Part shown: piece by piece, positions 45,404 through 54,067 of the stretch
Numbering within the stretch: the stretch's first letter is position 1
Layout: every line of letters begins with the position of its first letter
Assembly (NCBI GenBank): GCA_963972525.1
Contig: CAXAUZ010000021.1
Span: 1 to 64,000 of the forward strand
DNA: 64,000 nucleotides
DNA from: Salinilacustrithrix sp003476595
GTDB taxonomy: Bacteria; Actinomycetota; Acidimicrobiia; Acidimicrobiales; Salinilacustritrichaceae
Direction: 5' to 3'
Translations under genes and position numbers: made by a program
The notes under the pieces: generated by a model
Seen by the model: only the letters and a program-made list of their open reading frames with translations
Databases searched by the model: none
Told to the model about the DNA's origin: nothing

Positions 45404-46098
45404 GGTCGCGCCGCCAGGGCGAGCAGCGCGACGGTCTCGGCGAGCACGGCGCACGCCCCGAGCACGTCGCCGGTGAACCCGCCGATGCGGCGCCGGGCGA
45501 GCAGGACGACGCCGGTCGCGGTGACGAGCAGGGCGCCGAGGGCGACGGCCCCGGTGGCCCCCTGCGCCACCACCAGCACGCCCGCGACCGGCACCAGCCA
45601 CAGGGCCGTCCACCGGCGGGCGCCGGGCACCATCGCCGAGGCGAGCCCGGCGTCCCGGGCGTAGGGCACCGCTGCCGGGACGACGGCGAGCACCGTGCGG
45701 CTCGCCGCCCACACGGCGATGAGCGAGAGGGGCTCGACCAGATCAGTGGCGAGCGCCGCCCACCGGGCCAGCAGCACCACGGGGACGACGGCGAGGGCGA
45801 AGGCGCCCACGTCGGGGGCGGCCATCACCGCGAGGCGCCGGTCCCGTTCGAGGTGGGGGAGGAGCCCGTCGGCGGTGTCGGCCAGCCCGTCGGCGTGGAG
45901 CATCCCGGTGATGGCGAGGTCGGCGGCCACGACCAGCACGGCGGCGACGCCGGGTGACCACAGCTCGACCGACACGAGCCAGACCCCGGCGAGGGCGGCG
46001 CCGATGAGCGCGCCGACGACGGGGAAGAACAGGAACGTCGTGCGGTCCGGCGTCCGGGCTCCGCCGAACACCGTGAGGAACCCGAGGGCGCTCAGCAC
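45400..46098 (-). CDS. cobS: Adenosylcobinamide-GDP ribazoletransferase (cobalamin synthase)
   Basis: 232-residue integral membrane protein; joins AdoCbi-GDP and alpha-ribazole, the last assembly step. Blocks FLTVFGG, FFPVVGALIGA, GMLHADGLADTADGL and APDVGAFA hold the metal-binding acidic residues. About seven membrane helices. The GTG start overlaps the cobU stop by 7 nt. Confidence 0.94.
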   Translation of the reverse strand: MLSALGFLTVFGGARTPDRTTFLFFPVVGALIGAALAGVWLVSVELWSPGVAAVLVVAADLAITGMLHADGLADTADGLLPHLERDRRLAVMAAPDVGAFALAVVPVVLLARWAALATDLVEPLSLIAVWAASRTVLAVVPAAVPYARDAGLASAMVPGARRWTALWLVPVAGVLVVAQGATGAVALGALLVTATGVVLLARRRIGGFTGDVLGACAVLAETVALLALAARP

Positions 46099-46616
46099 GG
46101 CAGGTCACCCGGCGCCGGCAGGCTGATCGCCCGGCCGGCCACGACGAGCAGGGCGTGGTCGGCCACGGCGGACACGGCCTGGTTGACCTTCCCGAGGGCA
46201 TCGGCGAAGCGGCGACCGAGCGCCGTGGGTGCGTGCGGGGCGAGGCCGACCTCCTCGCTGACCACGATCGTCGTGCCGGCGCGCGCCCGCAGGGCGTCGA
46301 CCAGTGGGCCCGGGTCCGGATCGAGGTCCGGGTGGCCGGTGACCCACGTCCCGAGGGAGTCGAGGAGCACGACGTCGTCGGTGCCTCGCAGGACGTCCGG
46401 GAGGTCGGTCGGGGTCGTGCACTCGATGGTCGTCCACGTGGGCGGGCGCCGGGCCCGGTGCGCCTCGATGCGGGCGGCGTGGTCCGCGTCGGCGGGATCG
46501 AGCTGGGCGGTGGCGACGTAGGTGACGGCACCCCCGGTCCCGGCGAGGCGCGCCGCCATCGACTCGGCGACGGCCGACTTGCCCGACCGGGTCCCGCCGA
46601 GGACCAGGACGATCAC
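46092..46616 (-). CDS. cobU: Adenosylcobinamide kinase / guanylyltransferase
   Basis: 174 residues. P-loop GGTRSGKS (7-14), YVATAQ, the segment with the guanylylated His (IEAHRARRPPTW) and LLDSLGTWV identify the bifunctional CobU/CobP. It makes AdoCbi-GDP. The GTG start overlaps the cbiZ stop codon (GTGA). Confidence 0.95.
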   Translation of the reverse strand: MIVLVLGGTRSGKSAVAESMAARLAGTGGAVTYVATAQLDPADADHAARIEAHRARRPPTWTTIECTTPTDLPDVLRGTDDVVLLDSLGTWVTGHPDLDPDPGPLVDALRARAGTTIVVSEEVGLAPHAPTALGRRFADALGKVNQAVSAVADHALLVVAGRAISLPAPGDLPC

Positions 46617-47290
46617 GGGTGGCGCTCCAGCCCCTCGCGGATGGCGGCGTGCACTGCCCGGCCGATGCGGGCGCCCCACGTGGATCGGGGCCCGGCGAAG
46701 GGCTCGACCGACACGCCGGGCGGCCAGACGATGGTGACGGCGTCGCTGGCCGTGCCGGTGCCCGGGACGTCGGCCTCCCGCAGCGCCTGGGCCTTGGCCT
46801 CGGTGGCCGTGATCACCGCGTTCACCGCGGCGGCGGCCGACAGGGCGACGGGCAGCTGCACGACGATGTTGATGGTGCCGGGTACCCAGCCGCCGTCGGC
46901 GCGGTGCCCGTGCGCACCGTCGACGTCGGCGGCCCAGGTCGGCTTGGTGACGCCGACCGAGGCGTCGACCACGACGTCGCCGTCCTCGGCCCGAACGGTG
47001 CGGTGCACGTCGACCGCGGTGAGCATCGCGGCCCCGGTGCCGACCAGGCCGAGCCGGCCGGCGACGTCGCGAGCGTGGTCCTCGAGGTCGGTGCGGTCGT
47101 AGTCGCCCGGGACGCCGATGTTCACCAGCCAGTCGATCGCCGAGGTGCCGCCGCCGACCGGGGCCGACGAGAGCGTAGCCCGTGGGGTGTCGAACACCCA
47201 GCTGCACACGGCACGCGCCCCGGCGCCGGCGGGGAGATCCACGACGTCGGCCGGTGCGGCGCGGGCGACCGGACGACCGAGCTGGCTCAC
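46613..47290 (-). CDS. cbiZ: Adenosylcobinamide amidohydrolase
   Basis: 225 residues of the CbiZ family. Typical blocks are GTGAAMLTAVDV, VGVTKPTWAAD, PGTINIVVQLP and AVNAVITATEAKAQAL. CbiZ cuts the aminopropanol arm from AdoCbi or from corrinoids with the wrong lower ligand, giving adenosylcobyric acid that CbiB can rebuild. It sits between cobQ and cobU, with 4-nt overlaps on both sides. Its presence implies salvage and remodelling of imported corrinoids. Confidence 0.88.
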   Translation of the reverse strand: MSQLGRPVARAAPADVVDLPAGAGARAVCSWVFDTPRATLSSAPVGGGTSAIDWLVNIGVPGDYDRTDLEDHARDVAGRLGLVGTGAAMLTAVDVHRTVRAEDGDVVVDASVGVTKPTWAADVDGAHGHRADGGWVPGTINIVVQLPVALSAAAAVNAVITATEAKAQALREADVPGTGTASDAVTIVWPPGVSVEPFAGPRSTWGARIGRAVHAAIREGLERHP

Positions 47291-48816
47291 CAGCCCGGCT
47301 CCGAGCCTGGCGCGGCTGCGCTGGCGGCGAGGTCGCGCACCGCGTCGGTGTCCAGGTGCTCACCGATCCAGCCGGCCAGCCGGTCGTGCTGGGCCTCGAG
47401 CCGGTCGGCGAAGGGCGTCGGGTGCACTGCGAAGGTCCTGCCCCGTCGGTCGGCCACGTCGGAGAGGATGGCAGCGCGGATGCCGTCGGCGTCGAACAGG
47501 CCATGCAGGCTGGTCCCGCGCACGTTCCCGTCGGCCGACCGGGAGCCCTCGTGCTCCATGGGGCCATCGACGTCGATGGGGTCCAGCGCCAGCCACGGGT
47601 CGGTGGCGCGCACCCGCCCCAGGTGGATCTGGTAGCCGACGACGTCGTCCCCGTCGATGGTCCGGCCGGTGCGCCGGCGCACGACCTTGTCCGGCCCGAA
47701 CACGGTCACCGCGTCCAGCACGCCGAGGCCGTCGACCGTGCCCGCCCCGGACTCGACGTCGTCGGTGATCTGCGACCCGAGGATCTGCTGCCCGGCGCAG
47801 ATGCCGAGGACGTCGGTGCCGCGCTCCACGGCCGCGAGCAGTGCCGAGGCGAGGCCCGTCCGACCGAGCCAGCCCAGGTCGTCGACGGTCGCCCGGCTGC
47901 CCGGGACCACGACGAGGTCGGCATCGGCCAGCTCGCCCGGCCGGCTGACCCATCGCACGATGACGTCGGGCTCGTCGACGAGGGGGTCGAGGTCGGACGG
48001 GTTGGCCAGGTGCGGGAGCTGCACGACGGCCACGCGCACCGGGTCGACCGAGCCGGGCCGGTCGGGATCGTGGGCTGTGCCGACGTCGAGGGAGTCCTCG
48101 GTGCCGAGCAGCGCGCCGGGCCCGAGGTGGGGCAGCACGCCGAGCACCGGCACGCCGGTGCGGGCCTCGATGTCGGCGAGGCCGTCGCCGAGGAGGGCGG
48201 GGTCGCCCCGGAAGCGGTTCAGGACGATGCCGCCGATGCAGCGGGCGAGGTGCGGGGGCACCAGGTCGATCGTGCCGTGGGCGGCGGCGAAGGCGCCGCC
48301 GCGCTCGATGTCGACCACCAGCACCGCCGGCAACCCAGCGGCGTGGGCGAGCGGGAGGTTGACCAGATCCCGGTCGAGCAGGTTGATCTCCGCTGCGCCG
48401 CCGGCACCTTCGGCCACCACCACGTCGAAGCGCTGGCGCAGCGAGGTGAGGGCGTCGAGCACGACCGGTCGCAGCTCGTCGGTCCGTGCACCCCACCCGG
48501 CAGCGTCGGTGGTCCCCACCTCCGTGCCGAGCACGACGACGTGGCTGCCGGTCGCGCTCGAGGGCTTCAGCAGGATCGGGTTCATGGCCGACTCGACGTC
48601 GACGCCGGCGGCGGCCGCCTGCATCGCCTGGGCCCGGCCGACCTCGCCGCCGTCGAGGGAGACCGCCGAGTGGTTCGACATGTTCTGGGCCTTGAACGGC
48701 GCCACCGTCGCACCGGCTCGGGCGAACCAGCGGCACAGGCCGGCCGTCACGGTCGACTTCCCGGCACCGCTCGTGGCGCCGATCACGAGCAGGGCCCCGT
48801 GGGGCGGCGCGCCCAT
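47287..48816 (-). CDS. cobQ: Cobyric acid synthase
   Basis: 509 residues; amidates four carboxylates of adenosylcobyrinic a,c-diamide with glutamine. The N-terminal dethiobiotin synthetase-like P-loop is GATSGAGKSTVTAGL; FKAQNMSNHS and EGAGGAAEINL are family blocks. The C-terminal amidotransferase domain has Cys in LGICAGQQILG and a His late in the sequence. The ATG abuts the cobO stop codon (TAG-ATG, no gap). Confidence 0.95.
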   Translation of the reverse strand: MGAPPHGALLVIGATSGAGKSTVTAGLCRWFARAGATVAPFKAQNMSNHSAVSLDGGEVGRAQAMQAAAAGVDVESAMNPILLKPSSATGSHVVVLGTEVGTTDAAGWGARTDELRPVVLDALTSLRQRFDVVVAEGAGGAAEINLLDRDLVNLPLAHAAGLPAVLVVDIERGGAFAAAHGTIDLVPPHLARCIGGIVLNRFRGDPALLGDGLADIEARTGVPVLGVLPHLGPGALLGTEDSLDVGTAHDPDRPGSVDPVRVAVVQLPHLANPSDLDPLVDEPDVIVRWVSRPGELADADLVVVPGSRATVDDLGWLGRTGLASALLAAVERGTDVLGICAGQQILGSQITDDVESGAGTVDGLGVLDAVTVFGPDKVVRRRTGRTIDGDDVVGYQIHLGRVRATDPWLALDPIDVDGPMEHEGSRSADGNVRGTSLHGLFDADGIRAAILSDVADRRGRTFAVHPTPFADRLEAQHDRLAGWIGEHLDTDAVRDLAASAAAPGSEPGW

Positions 48817-49395
48817 CTAGTAGTCGATGCCCTTCATCGCCCGGATGCCCGACTGGTACGCGTGCTTGAGGACGCGCATCTCGGTGGCCGTGTCGGCCAG
48901 CTCGAGCAGCGTCGCGGGCGCGTCCCGGCCGGTGCAGACGACGTTGACCTTCGGGGACCGGTCCCGGATGGCGGCGACCACCTCGTCGGTGTCGAACCAC
49001 CCCCAGTTCATCGGGTAGGTGATCTCGTCGAGCACGACGAGCCGGTGGGTGCCCGACCCGAGGAGCGCCGCCGCTCGGCTCCACGCCTCCTGCGCCACGG
49101 CTTCGTCGCGGCTCAGGTCCTCGCTGTCCCAGGTGAAGCCCTCGCCGATGGCGAACCACTCGACGCCGAGGTCACGGGCGACCTTCTCCTCGCCCGTGTT
49201 CCACTTCCCGGACTTGAGGAACTGGACGACCGCCACCGGCCAGCCGCGCGCGACGGAGCGGATCATGGTCCCGAACGCCGCGGTGGACTTGCCCTTGCCG
49301 TTTCCGGTGTTCACGAGGACCAGGGAGTCGGCGCGCCGCAGCTCCGGTGGCTCCTGGTGCTCGGTGGGCGGTGCGTCGGTCGGGGTGTCGCTCAT
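48817..49395 (-). CDS. cobO: Corrinoid adenosyltransferase (BtuR/CobO type)
   Basis: 192 residues; adds the 5'-deoxyadenosyl group to cob(I)alamin or precursors. P-loop GNGKGKST (31-38), VQFLKSGKW and LVVLDEITYPMNWGW are typical of the CobO/CobA class. It overlaps the btuD stop by 4 nt (ATGA). A GAGGA ribosome site lies in the end of btuD. Confidence 0.95.
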   Translation of the reverse strand: MSDTPTDAPPTEHQEPPELRRADSLVLVNTGNGKGKSTAAFGTMIRSVARGWPVAVVQFLKSGKWNTGEEKVARDLGVEWFAIGEGFTWDSEDLSRDEAVAQEAWSRAAALLGSGTHRLVVLDEITYPMNWGWFDTDEVVAAIRDRSPKVNVVCTGRDAPATLLELADTATEMRVLKHAYQSGIRAMKGIDY

Positions 49396-50252
49396 CGGTG
49401 GTCCTCCTCGGTGGCGTGCGGTGCGAGCTCGGTGGTGGCGGGAGTCGCTGGCCGGCGGCGCTGCTCCTTGCGCCGACGGACGGTCACCGTCACCGAGCCG
49501 TCCTCTGTGTCGACGTCGCAGCTGGCCTCCACGCCCCAGTGGGCGCCGATCACGTCCGGCGTGAGGACCTCCGTGGGGGTGCCCGCGGCGACGAGGCGCC
49601 CGTCGGCCAGCACTGCGACGATGTCGGCGAACTGGCCGGCCACGGTGAGGTCGTGCACGGTCGTGACGATCGTCAGCTCGCGCTCGGTGCGGAGGTCGGC
49701 GATCAGCTCGAGCACCTCGAGCTGGTGGCCCACGTCGAGCGCCGCGGTCGGCTCGTCGAGGACGAGCACGGGCGTGTCCTGGACCAGGGCGCGAGCGAGC
49801 ACCACGCGCTGGCGCTCTCCGCCCGAGAGCGTGTCCACGCGCCGGTCGGCGAAGTCCTCGAGCCCCAGGCGCTGCAGCACCGCAAGGGACCTGCGACGGT
49901 CCTGGAGCGACGACGCGCACCGGAGGCCCTGGTGGGGCGCCCGCCCGAGAAGGACGTAGTCGAACACCCGCATGCCGGGTGGGATCACCGGGTGCTGCGG
50001 GACGACTGCGAGCTGGCGGGCCCGGTCGCGCACGCTGAGGCCCCGCCCGTCGCGGCCGAGCAGCTCGACGTCGCCGGCGTGGTCGACCGTCCCTCCGAGC
50101 GTGCGCACCAGCGTGGTCTTGCCGGCGCCGTTCGGGCCGATCAGCGACAGCCACGCCCCGGTGGGGACGTCCAGGCTGACGTCGCTCACGACGGTGGACC
50201 CGCCGAGCTCGACGCCGACGTCGCGCCACGAGATGGCCGGGTGGGTGCTCAT
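49392..50252 (-). CDS. btuD: Corrinoid/iron-type ABC transporter ATPase
   Basis: 286 residues. Walker A GPNGAGKT (39-46), signature LSGGERQR, Walker B VLVLDEPTAALD and the switch His in TTVHDL are complete. It belongs to the FecE/BtuD branch. Because it lies in a cobalamin operon behind a B12 riboswitch, corrinoid uptake is the likely role. About 35 extra C-terminal residues are Arg/Glu-rich. It overlaps btuC and cobO by 4 nt each. Confidence 0.9.
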   Translation of the reverse strand: MSTHPAISWRDVGVELGGSTVVSDVSLDVPTGAWLSLIGPNGAGKTTLVRTLGGTVDHAGDVELLGRDGRGLSVRDRARQLAVVPQHPVIPPGMRVFDYVLLGRAPHQGLRCASSLQDRRRSLAVLQRLGLEDFADRRVDTLSGGERQRVVLARALVQDTPVLVLDEPTAALDVGHQLEVLELIADLRTERELTIVTTVHDLTVAGQFADIVAVLADGRLVAAGTPTEVLTPDVIGAHWGVEASCDVDTEDGSVTVTVRRRKEQRRRPATPATTELAPHATEEDHR

Positions 50253-51373
50253 GCCATGGACCTCGAGCGGAGGATCCACAAGAAGAACGGGGCGCCCACG
50301 AAGGCGGTGATGACGCCGATCGGCAGCTCGGCGGGGGCCTGCACCGTGCGGGCGAGCACGTCGGCCAGCGCCAGGAAGGCGCCGCCGAACAGGAACGACA
50401 GCGGGATGACGCGGCGGTTGCTGACGCCGGCGACGAGGCGGACGCCGTGGGGGACCACGAGGCCCACGAAGCCGATCAGCCCGCTGACCGCGACCGCGGC
50501 GGCGGTCGCCAGCGAGGCGGCGACGAGGACCACCATGCGGATGCGGCGCGGGTGGAGGCCGAGGGCCCGGGCCTCGTCGTCGCCGACGGCGAGGACGTCG
50601 AGCGCCCCGACCGCCAGCACGAGCACGGCGCCGCAGATCAGCGCGTAGGGGAGGAGCAGCAGGACCTCGTCCCAGCCGCTGGTGGAGAGCCGCCCGAGGA
50701 TCCAGGCGTAGACCTGGCGGAGGGTCTCGGCATGGCGTTGCTGCACGTAGGTCTGGGCCGCGGTGAAGAACGCGGCCACGGCGACGCCCGCCAGGATCAG
50801 CGTCGCCGGCCCGCCGGATCCGTCGCGCCGCACGCTGAGCGCCGCGGCCATCGCCACGGCCACGAGGGCGCCGATGAAGGCGAACATCGGGATGGCGTCG
50901 AAGGCGCCGACGCCGTCTCCGGCGCCGGTCACGATCGCCAGGGTGGCCCCCAGGCCCGCGCCGGCGGCGATGCCGAGCAGGTAGGGGTCGGCGAGCGGGT
51001 TGCGGAACACGCCCTGGTAGCCCGCACCCGAGCCGGCGAGCAGCGCACCCACGAGCAGGCCGAGCACGACGCGAGGGGTGCGGATCTCCCACACGATGGC
51101 GCGCTGCGTGGACGAGAGCCCCGAGTCGAGCGAGACGAGGGGCAGGTGGTCGAGCAGCTCGACTGCGACGCGGTGCAGGGGCAGCGAGACGGGCCCCGTG
51201 GCGATGCCGACGACCGTGGCGACGGCGACGGCGGCCAGTCCGGCCAGGAGCCACCTCGGGGACAGGTCCGTCGCGGCGGGAAGCGCCCCGACGATGTCGT
51301 CGCCGTCGGGCGGTTCGACGGGCGCGACCGACGGACCGGTGGCGAGGCCCGGACCGTCGGTCGCCGTCGTCAT
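50249..51373 (-). CDS. btuC: Corrinoid/iron-type ABC transporter permease
   Basis: 374-residue FecCD/BtuC-type permease with about ten membrane helices. Typical segments are RTPRVVLGLLVGALLAGSGA, QGVFRNPLADPYLLG and GLIGFVGLVVPHGVRL. A soluble N-terminus of about 40 residues precedes helix 1. It starts 10 bp after btuF and overlaps btuD (ATGA). Confidence 0.93.
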   Translation of the reverse strand: MTTATDGPGLATGPSVAPVEPPDGDDIVGALPAATDLSPRWLLAGLAAVAVATVVGIATGPVSLPLHRVAVELLDHLPLVSLDSGLSSTQRAIVWEIRTPRVVLGLLVGALLAGSGAGYQGVFRNPLADPYLLGIAAGAGLGATLAIVTGAGDGVGAFDAIPMFAFIGALVAVAMAAALSVRRDGSGGPATLILAGVAVAAFFTAAQTYVQQRHAETLRQVYAWILGRLSTSGWDEVLLLLPYALICGAVLVLAVGALDVLAVGDDEARALGLHPRRIRMVVLVAASLATAAAVAVSGLIGFVGLVVPHGVRLVAGVSNRRVIPLSFLFGGAFLALADVLARTVQAPAELPIGVITAFVGAPFFLWILRSRSMA

Positions 51374-51383
51374 GACCGGCCGC

Positions 51384-52394
51384 TCAACCCGCGACGCCGG
51401 CGTCGACGTCTGCCGTGGCCTCGACGATCGCCTCGAGGAAGTCCACGATCCGCGGGCCCCAGCGCGAGGCGATGTCGTCGTCCAGCTCGACGACGTTCCC
51501 CTGCTGGACCGCTTGCATCTCGCCCCAGCCCGGACGCTCGGCCACGGTGCTGGCGTCCTGGCCGCAGCACTTGGTGTCGGCGAGGAAGATCAGGTCGGGA
51601 TCGGCGTCGATCAGGAACTCCGCCGACAGCTGCGGGTAGCCGCCGGCGTCGGCCGCCCCGTCGGCGGCGTCGGCCACGTTCTCCAGGCCAGCGAGGTCGT
51701 AGATCTCGCCGATGAAGGTGTCGGAGGTGACGCTGTAGAGCGTGTCGTCCAGCTCGTGGTAGTAGGTCAGCGGTTCGTCCCGCTCGGGCACCTGGGCGAC
51801 CAGCTCGTGGATGTCGGACTGCATGTCCGCGACCACCTCGGCTGCGTCGCCGACGTGGCCCGTCGCGGCGCCGACCACCTCGATCTGGGCGTAGGTGTCC
51901 TCGATGGTCATGGCCGACGGCAGCACGATCGTGGGGACGTCGACGGCCGCGAGGCCGGCGACGACGTCGTTGCGGTCACCGGACAGGATGACAAGGTCGG
52001 GGTCGTAGCCGATGATGGCCTCCACGTTGGGGTCGAACCCGGAGAGGTCGGTGACGGGGGCGTCCTCGGGGAAGTTGGAGAAGTCGTCGACGGCGACGAC
52101 CTGCTCGCCGGCGCCGACGGCGAACAGCATCTCGGTCGCCGTGGGCGACAGCGAGACGATCGCCTGCGGTTCGGCCTCGATCGTGGAGTCGGTGCCGTCG
52201 ACGGTGACCGTGACGGGGAACGAAGACTCCTCGGCACCGCCCTCGGTGCCCTCGGCGTCGTCGGTGGGCTCCGTGCTGTCGGCCGGGTCGCCGCTGGCGG
52301 CGACGCCGGAGTCGTCGTCGTCACCGCAGGCGGCGAGCACCAGGGCGAGCGCGGCGAGGACCGCCACGAGACGGGTTCGGATGGGGGAGCGCAA
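51384..52394 (-). CDS. btuF: Corrinoid-binding ABC transporter lipoprotein
   Basis: 336 residues. Signal peptide with lipobox LVLAAC (Cys23), an acidic Asp/Gly linker, then a two-lobed periplasmic-binding domain of the helical-backbone class (VSLSPTATEMLFAVGAGEQVVAVD to the C-terminus). It is the first gene of the riboswitch operon, so corrinoids are the expected ligand. The TTG start is chosen because GGAGGT lies 6 nt upstream and the signal peptide begins there; longer versions would run through the riboswitch. Confidence 0.9.
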   Translation of the reverse strand: MRSPIRTRLVAVLAALALVLAACGDDDDSGVAASGDPADSTEPTDDAEGTEGGAEESSFPVTVTVDGTDSTIEAEPQAIVSLSPTATEMLFAVGAGEQVVAVDDFSNFPEDAPVTDLSGFDPNVEAIIGYDPDLVILSGDRNDVVAGLAAVDVPTIVLPSAMTIEDTYAQIEVVGAATGHVGDAAEVVADMQSDIHELVAQVPERDEPLTYYHELDDTLYSVTSDTFIGEIYDLAGLENVADAADGAADAGGYPQLSAEFLIDADPDLIFLADTKCCGQDASTVAERPGWGEMQAVQQGNVVELDDDIASRWGPRIVDFLEAIVEATADVDAGVAG

Positions 52395-52400
52395 TTCGGT

Positions 52401-52590
52401 ACCTCCTGTCGTCGAGGATCCGGTCTGCTCGATCGACAGGGGTTGCCGGTCGAACCAACCCCTTGCCTCGAGGGTCACATGGTTCGCTCGGAGGAGGGTT
52501 CGACCGGACTCGCCCACGGCCCGGGGGCCATGGACATCACCGTTGCGGGTCAGTGCCGGGATCTCACCGGACTTCGTCACTCCACCGACC
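52401..52590 (-). promoter_or_regulatory. Cobalamin (AdoCbl) riboswitch upstream of btuF
   Basis: The minus strand carries the conserved core: GGTGAGATCCC (near 52568) and CTGACCCGCAACGGTGA (52553-52537), with GAGTCCGGTCG (52511-52501) closing the aptamer. Below it lie two overlapping hairpins. AGGGGTTG/CAACCCCT (52463-52438) competes with CCTGTCGATCGAG/CTCGACGACAGG (52440-52405), and the latter reaches into the GGAGGT ribosome site. This fits translational control of the whole B12 operon. Confidence 0.88.
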
Positions 52591-52594
52591 GATG

Positions 52595-52600
52595 ACCATA
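52595..52600 (-). promoter_or_regulatory. Probable -10 element of the riboswitch transcript
   Basis: TATGGT on the minus strand places the transcript start near 52588, just before the aptamer. Confidence 0.4.
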
Positions 52601-52654
52601 GCCCGCTCCAGCGGCGGCCGGTCCAGTCCGGGCTCGGGGCCGCGGGGCGGTCGA

Positions 52655-52660
52655 TAGGGT
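52655..52660 (+). promoter_or_regulatory. Probable -10 element of folP
   Basis: TAGGGT lies 9 nt before the folP ATG. Confidence 0.4.
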
Positions 52661-52669
52661 GAGCGGCCG

Positions 52670-53485
52670 ATGCGACCGCTGGTCATGGGCGTCCTGAACG
52701 TCACCCCGGACTCCTTCTCCGACGGTGGCTCCTGGGCGGACCCCGACGCTGCGGTCCACCGGGGCCGCCAGCTGCTCTCGGAGGGCGCCGACATCATCGA
52801 CGTCGGCGGGGAGTCCACCCGGCCGGGGGCCGAGCCGGTCGGCATCGACACCGAGCTCGCCCGCGTGGTGCCCACCGTCGAGGCGCTCGTCGGCGACGTC
52901 GCGGCCGCCGGGGCCCGGCTGTCGGTCGACACGCGCCACGCCGAGGTCGCCCGAGCGGCGCTGGCCGCCGGCGCCACCATCCTCAACGACGTCTCCGCGT
53001 CGCTCGAGCACGTCGCCGGCGAGGCCGGCGCCGGCTGGGTGGCCATGCACATGCTCGGCGAGCCGGGCACGATGCAGGACGACCCGCACTACGACGACGT
53101 CGTCGCCGAGGTGCGGGCGTTCCTCGTGGCCGCCGAGCAGCGGGGCCGGGACGCCGGGGTGGACGAGATCTGGATCGACCCCGGCATCGGCTTCGGCAAG
53201 ACCTTCGCGCACAACTGGGCCCTGCTCGGCGCCCTCGCGACGCTGGTCGACACCGGCATCCCGGTGGCGATCGGGACGAGCCGCAAGGGCTTCCTGGGCG
53301 CGATCCTGGCCGAGGCCGACGGCACCGACGAACGGCCCGGACCGGAGGATCGCCTGGAGGGATCGATCACGACCGCCTGCTGGGCTGCCACCATGGGAGC
53401 CGCCATGATCCGAGTGCACGACGTCCGCGCCACGGTGGCCGCGCTCGGCGCGGTCGCCACGCCGCACGGCTCGGGAGGCGCCTGA
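52670..53485 (+). CDS. folP: Dihydropteroate synthase
   Basis: 271-residue TIM-barrel enzyme that condenses dihydropterin pyrophosphate with p-aminobenzoate. GVLNVTPDSFSDGG opens the protein, with DVGGESTRPGA, the pterin-site IWIDPGIGFGKT and GTSRKGF further on. The start ATG matches the family N-terminus closely, so the leader is very short or absent. The stop overlaps the next start (TGATG). Confidence 0.96.
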   Translation: MRPLVMGVLNVTPDSFSDGGSWADPDAAVHRGRQLLSEGADIIDVGGESTRPGAEPVGIDTELARVVPTVEALVGDVAAAGARLSVDTRHAEVARAALAAGATILNDVSASLEHVAGEAGAGWVAMHMLGEPGTMQDDPHYDDVVAEVRAFLVAAEQRGRDAGVDEIWIDPGIGFGKTFAHNWALLGALATLVDTGIPVAIGTSRKGFLGAILAEADGTDERPGPEDRLEGSITTACWAATMGAAMIRVHDVRATVAALGAVATPHGSGGA

Positions 53486-54060
53486 TGGCGCTGCGCGGCA
53501 AGTGGGCCCAGGGCATCGAGCCCCGGAACTTCACGTGGATCCTGCAGGGCAAGCTGGCCGTCTGCGAGCGCCCCGGCGGCTACGGGGCCAACCACCGCAA
53601 GGTCCGCCGTCAGGAGGAGATCATCTGGCTGCGCGAGCAGGGGTTCTCGATGGTGGTCTCGCTGGCCGTCTCCCCGCACAACCTGCACAACTACGACGAG
53701 ATGGGCATGCCCTGGCGGCACCGCCCGTTCACGCGCAGCGACGACCAGGAGGCCTACCTCGCCCGCCTCTTCCCCGAGCTGCGCCAGCTGCTGCTCGAGG
53801 GCGGCAAGATCGTGCTGCACCAAGACGAGCTGGGGGACCGCCTCTGCGGCCTCATGGCTGCCTACGTGCTCTGGAACAACCTGGTCCCCGGTGGCCCGCA
53901 GGCCATCTCGGTCATCGAGCAGCTGCTCCACCGCCAGCTCGGCCCCGACGCCCGGAGCCTGGTCGCGCTCGTCCCCCGGCTCCCCGCCCCCGGCACCACC
54001 ACCGTCTCGGTCGACCGACCCGACCCGCTCCCGGCCGTGGACCCCGACGAGGGCGCGTGA
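53485..54060 (+). CDS. Phosphatase-fold-like protein with degenerate active site
   Basis: 191 residues. The segment IVLHQDELGDRLCGLMAAYVLW (residues 109-130) has the layout of the H-C-x5-R loop of dual-specificity/tyrosine phosphatases followed by its helix, but the Cys is Gln113 while His112 and Arg119 remain. It would therefore bind but not hydrolyse a phosphate ester. It sits inside the folate operon between folP and folB, 1-nt overlap with folP. The family assignment rests on this motif and predicted fold only; function unknown. Confidence 0.6.
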   Translation: MALRGKWAQGIEPRNFTWILQGKLAVCERPGGYGANHRKVRRQEEIIWLREQGFSMVVSLAVSPHNLHNYDEMGMPWRHRPFTRSDDQEAYLARLFPELRQLLLEGGKIVLHQDELGDRLCGLMAAYVLWNNLVPGGPQAISVIEQLLHRQLGPDARSLVALVPRLPAPGTTTVSVDRPDPLPAVDPDEGA

Positions 54061-54067
54061 GCACCCC

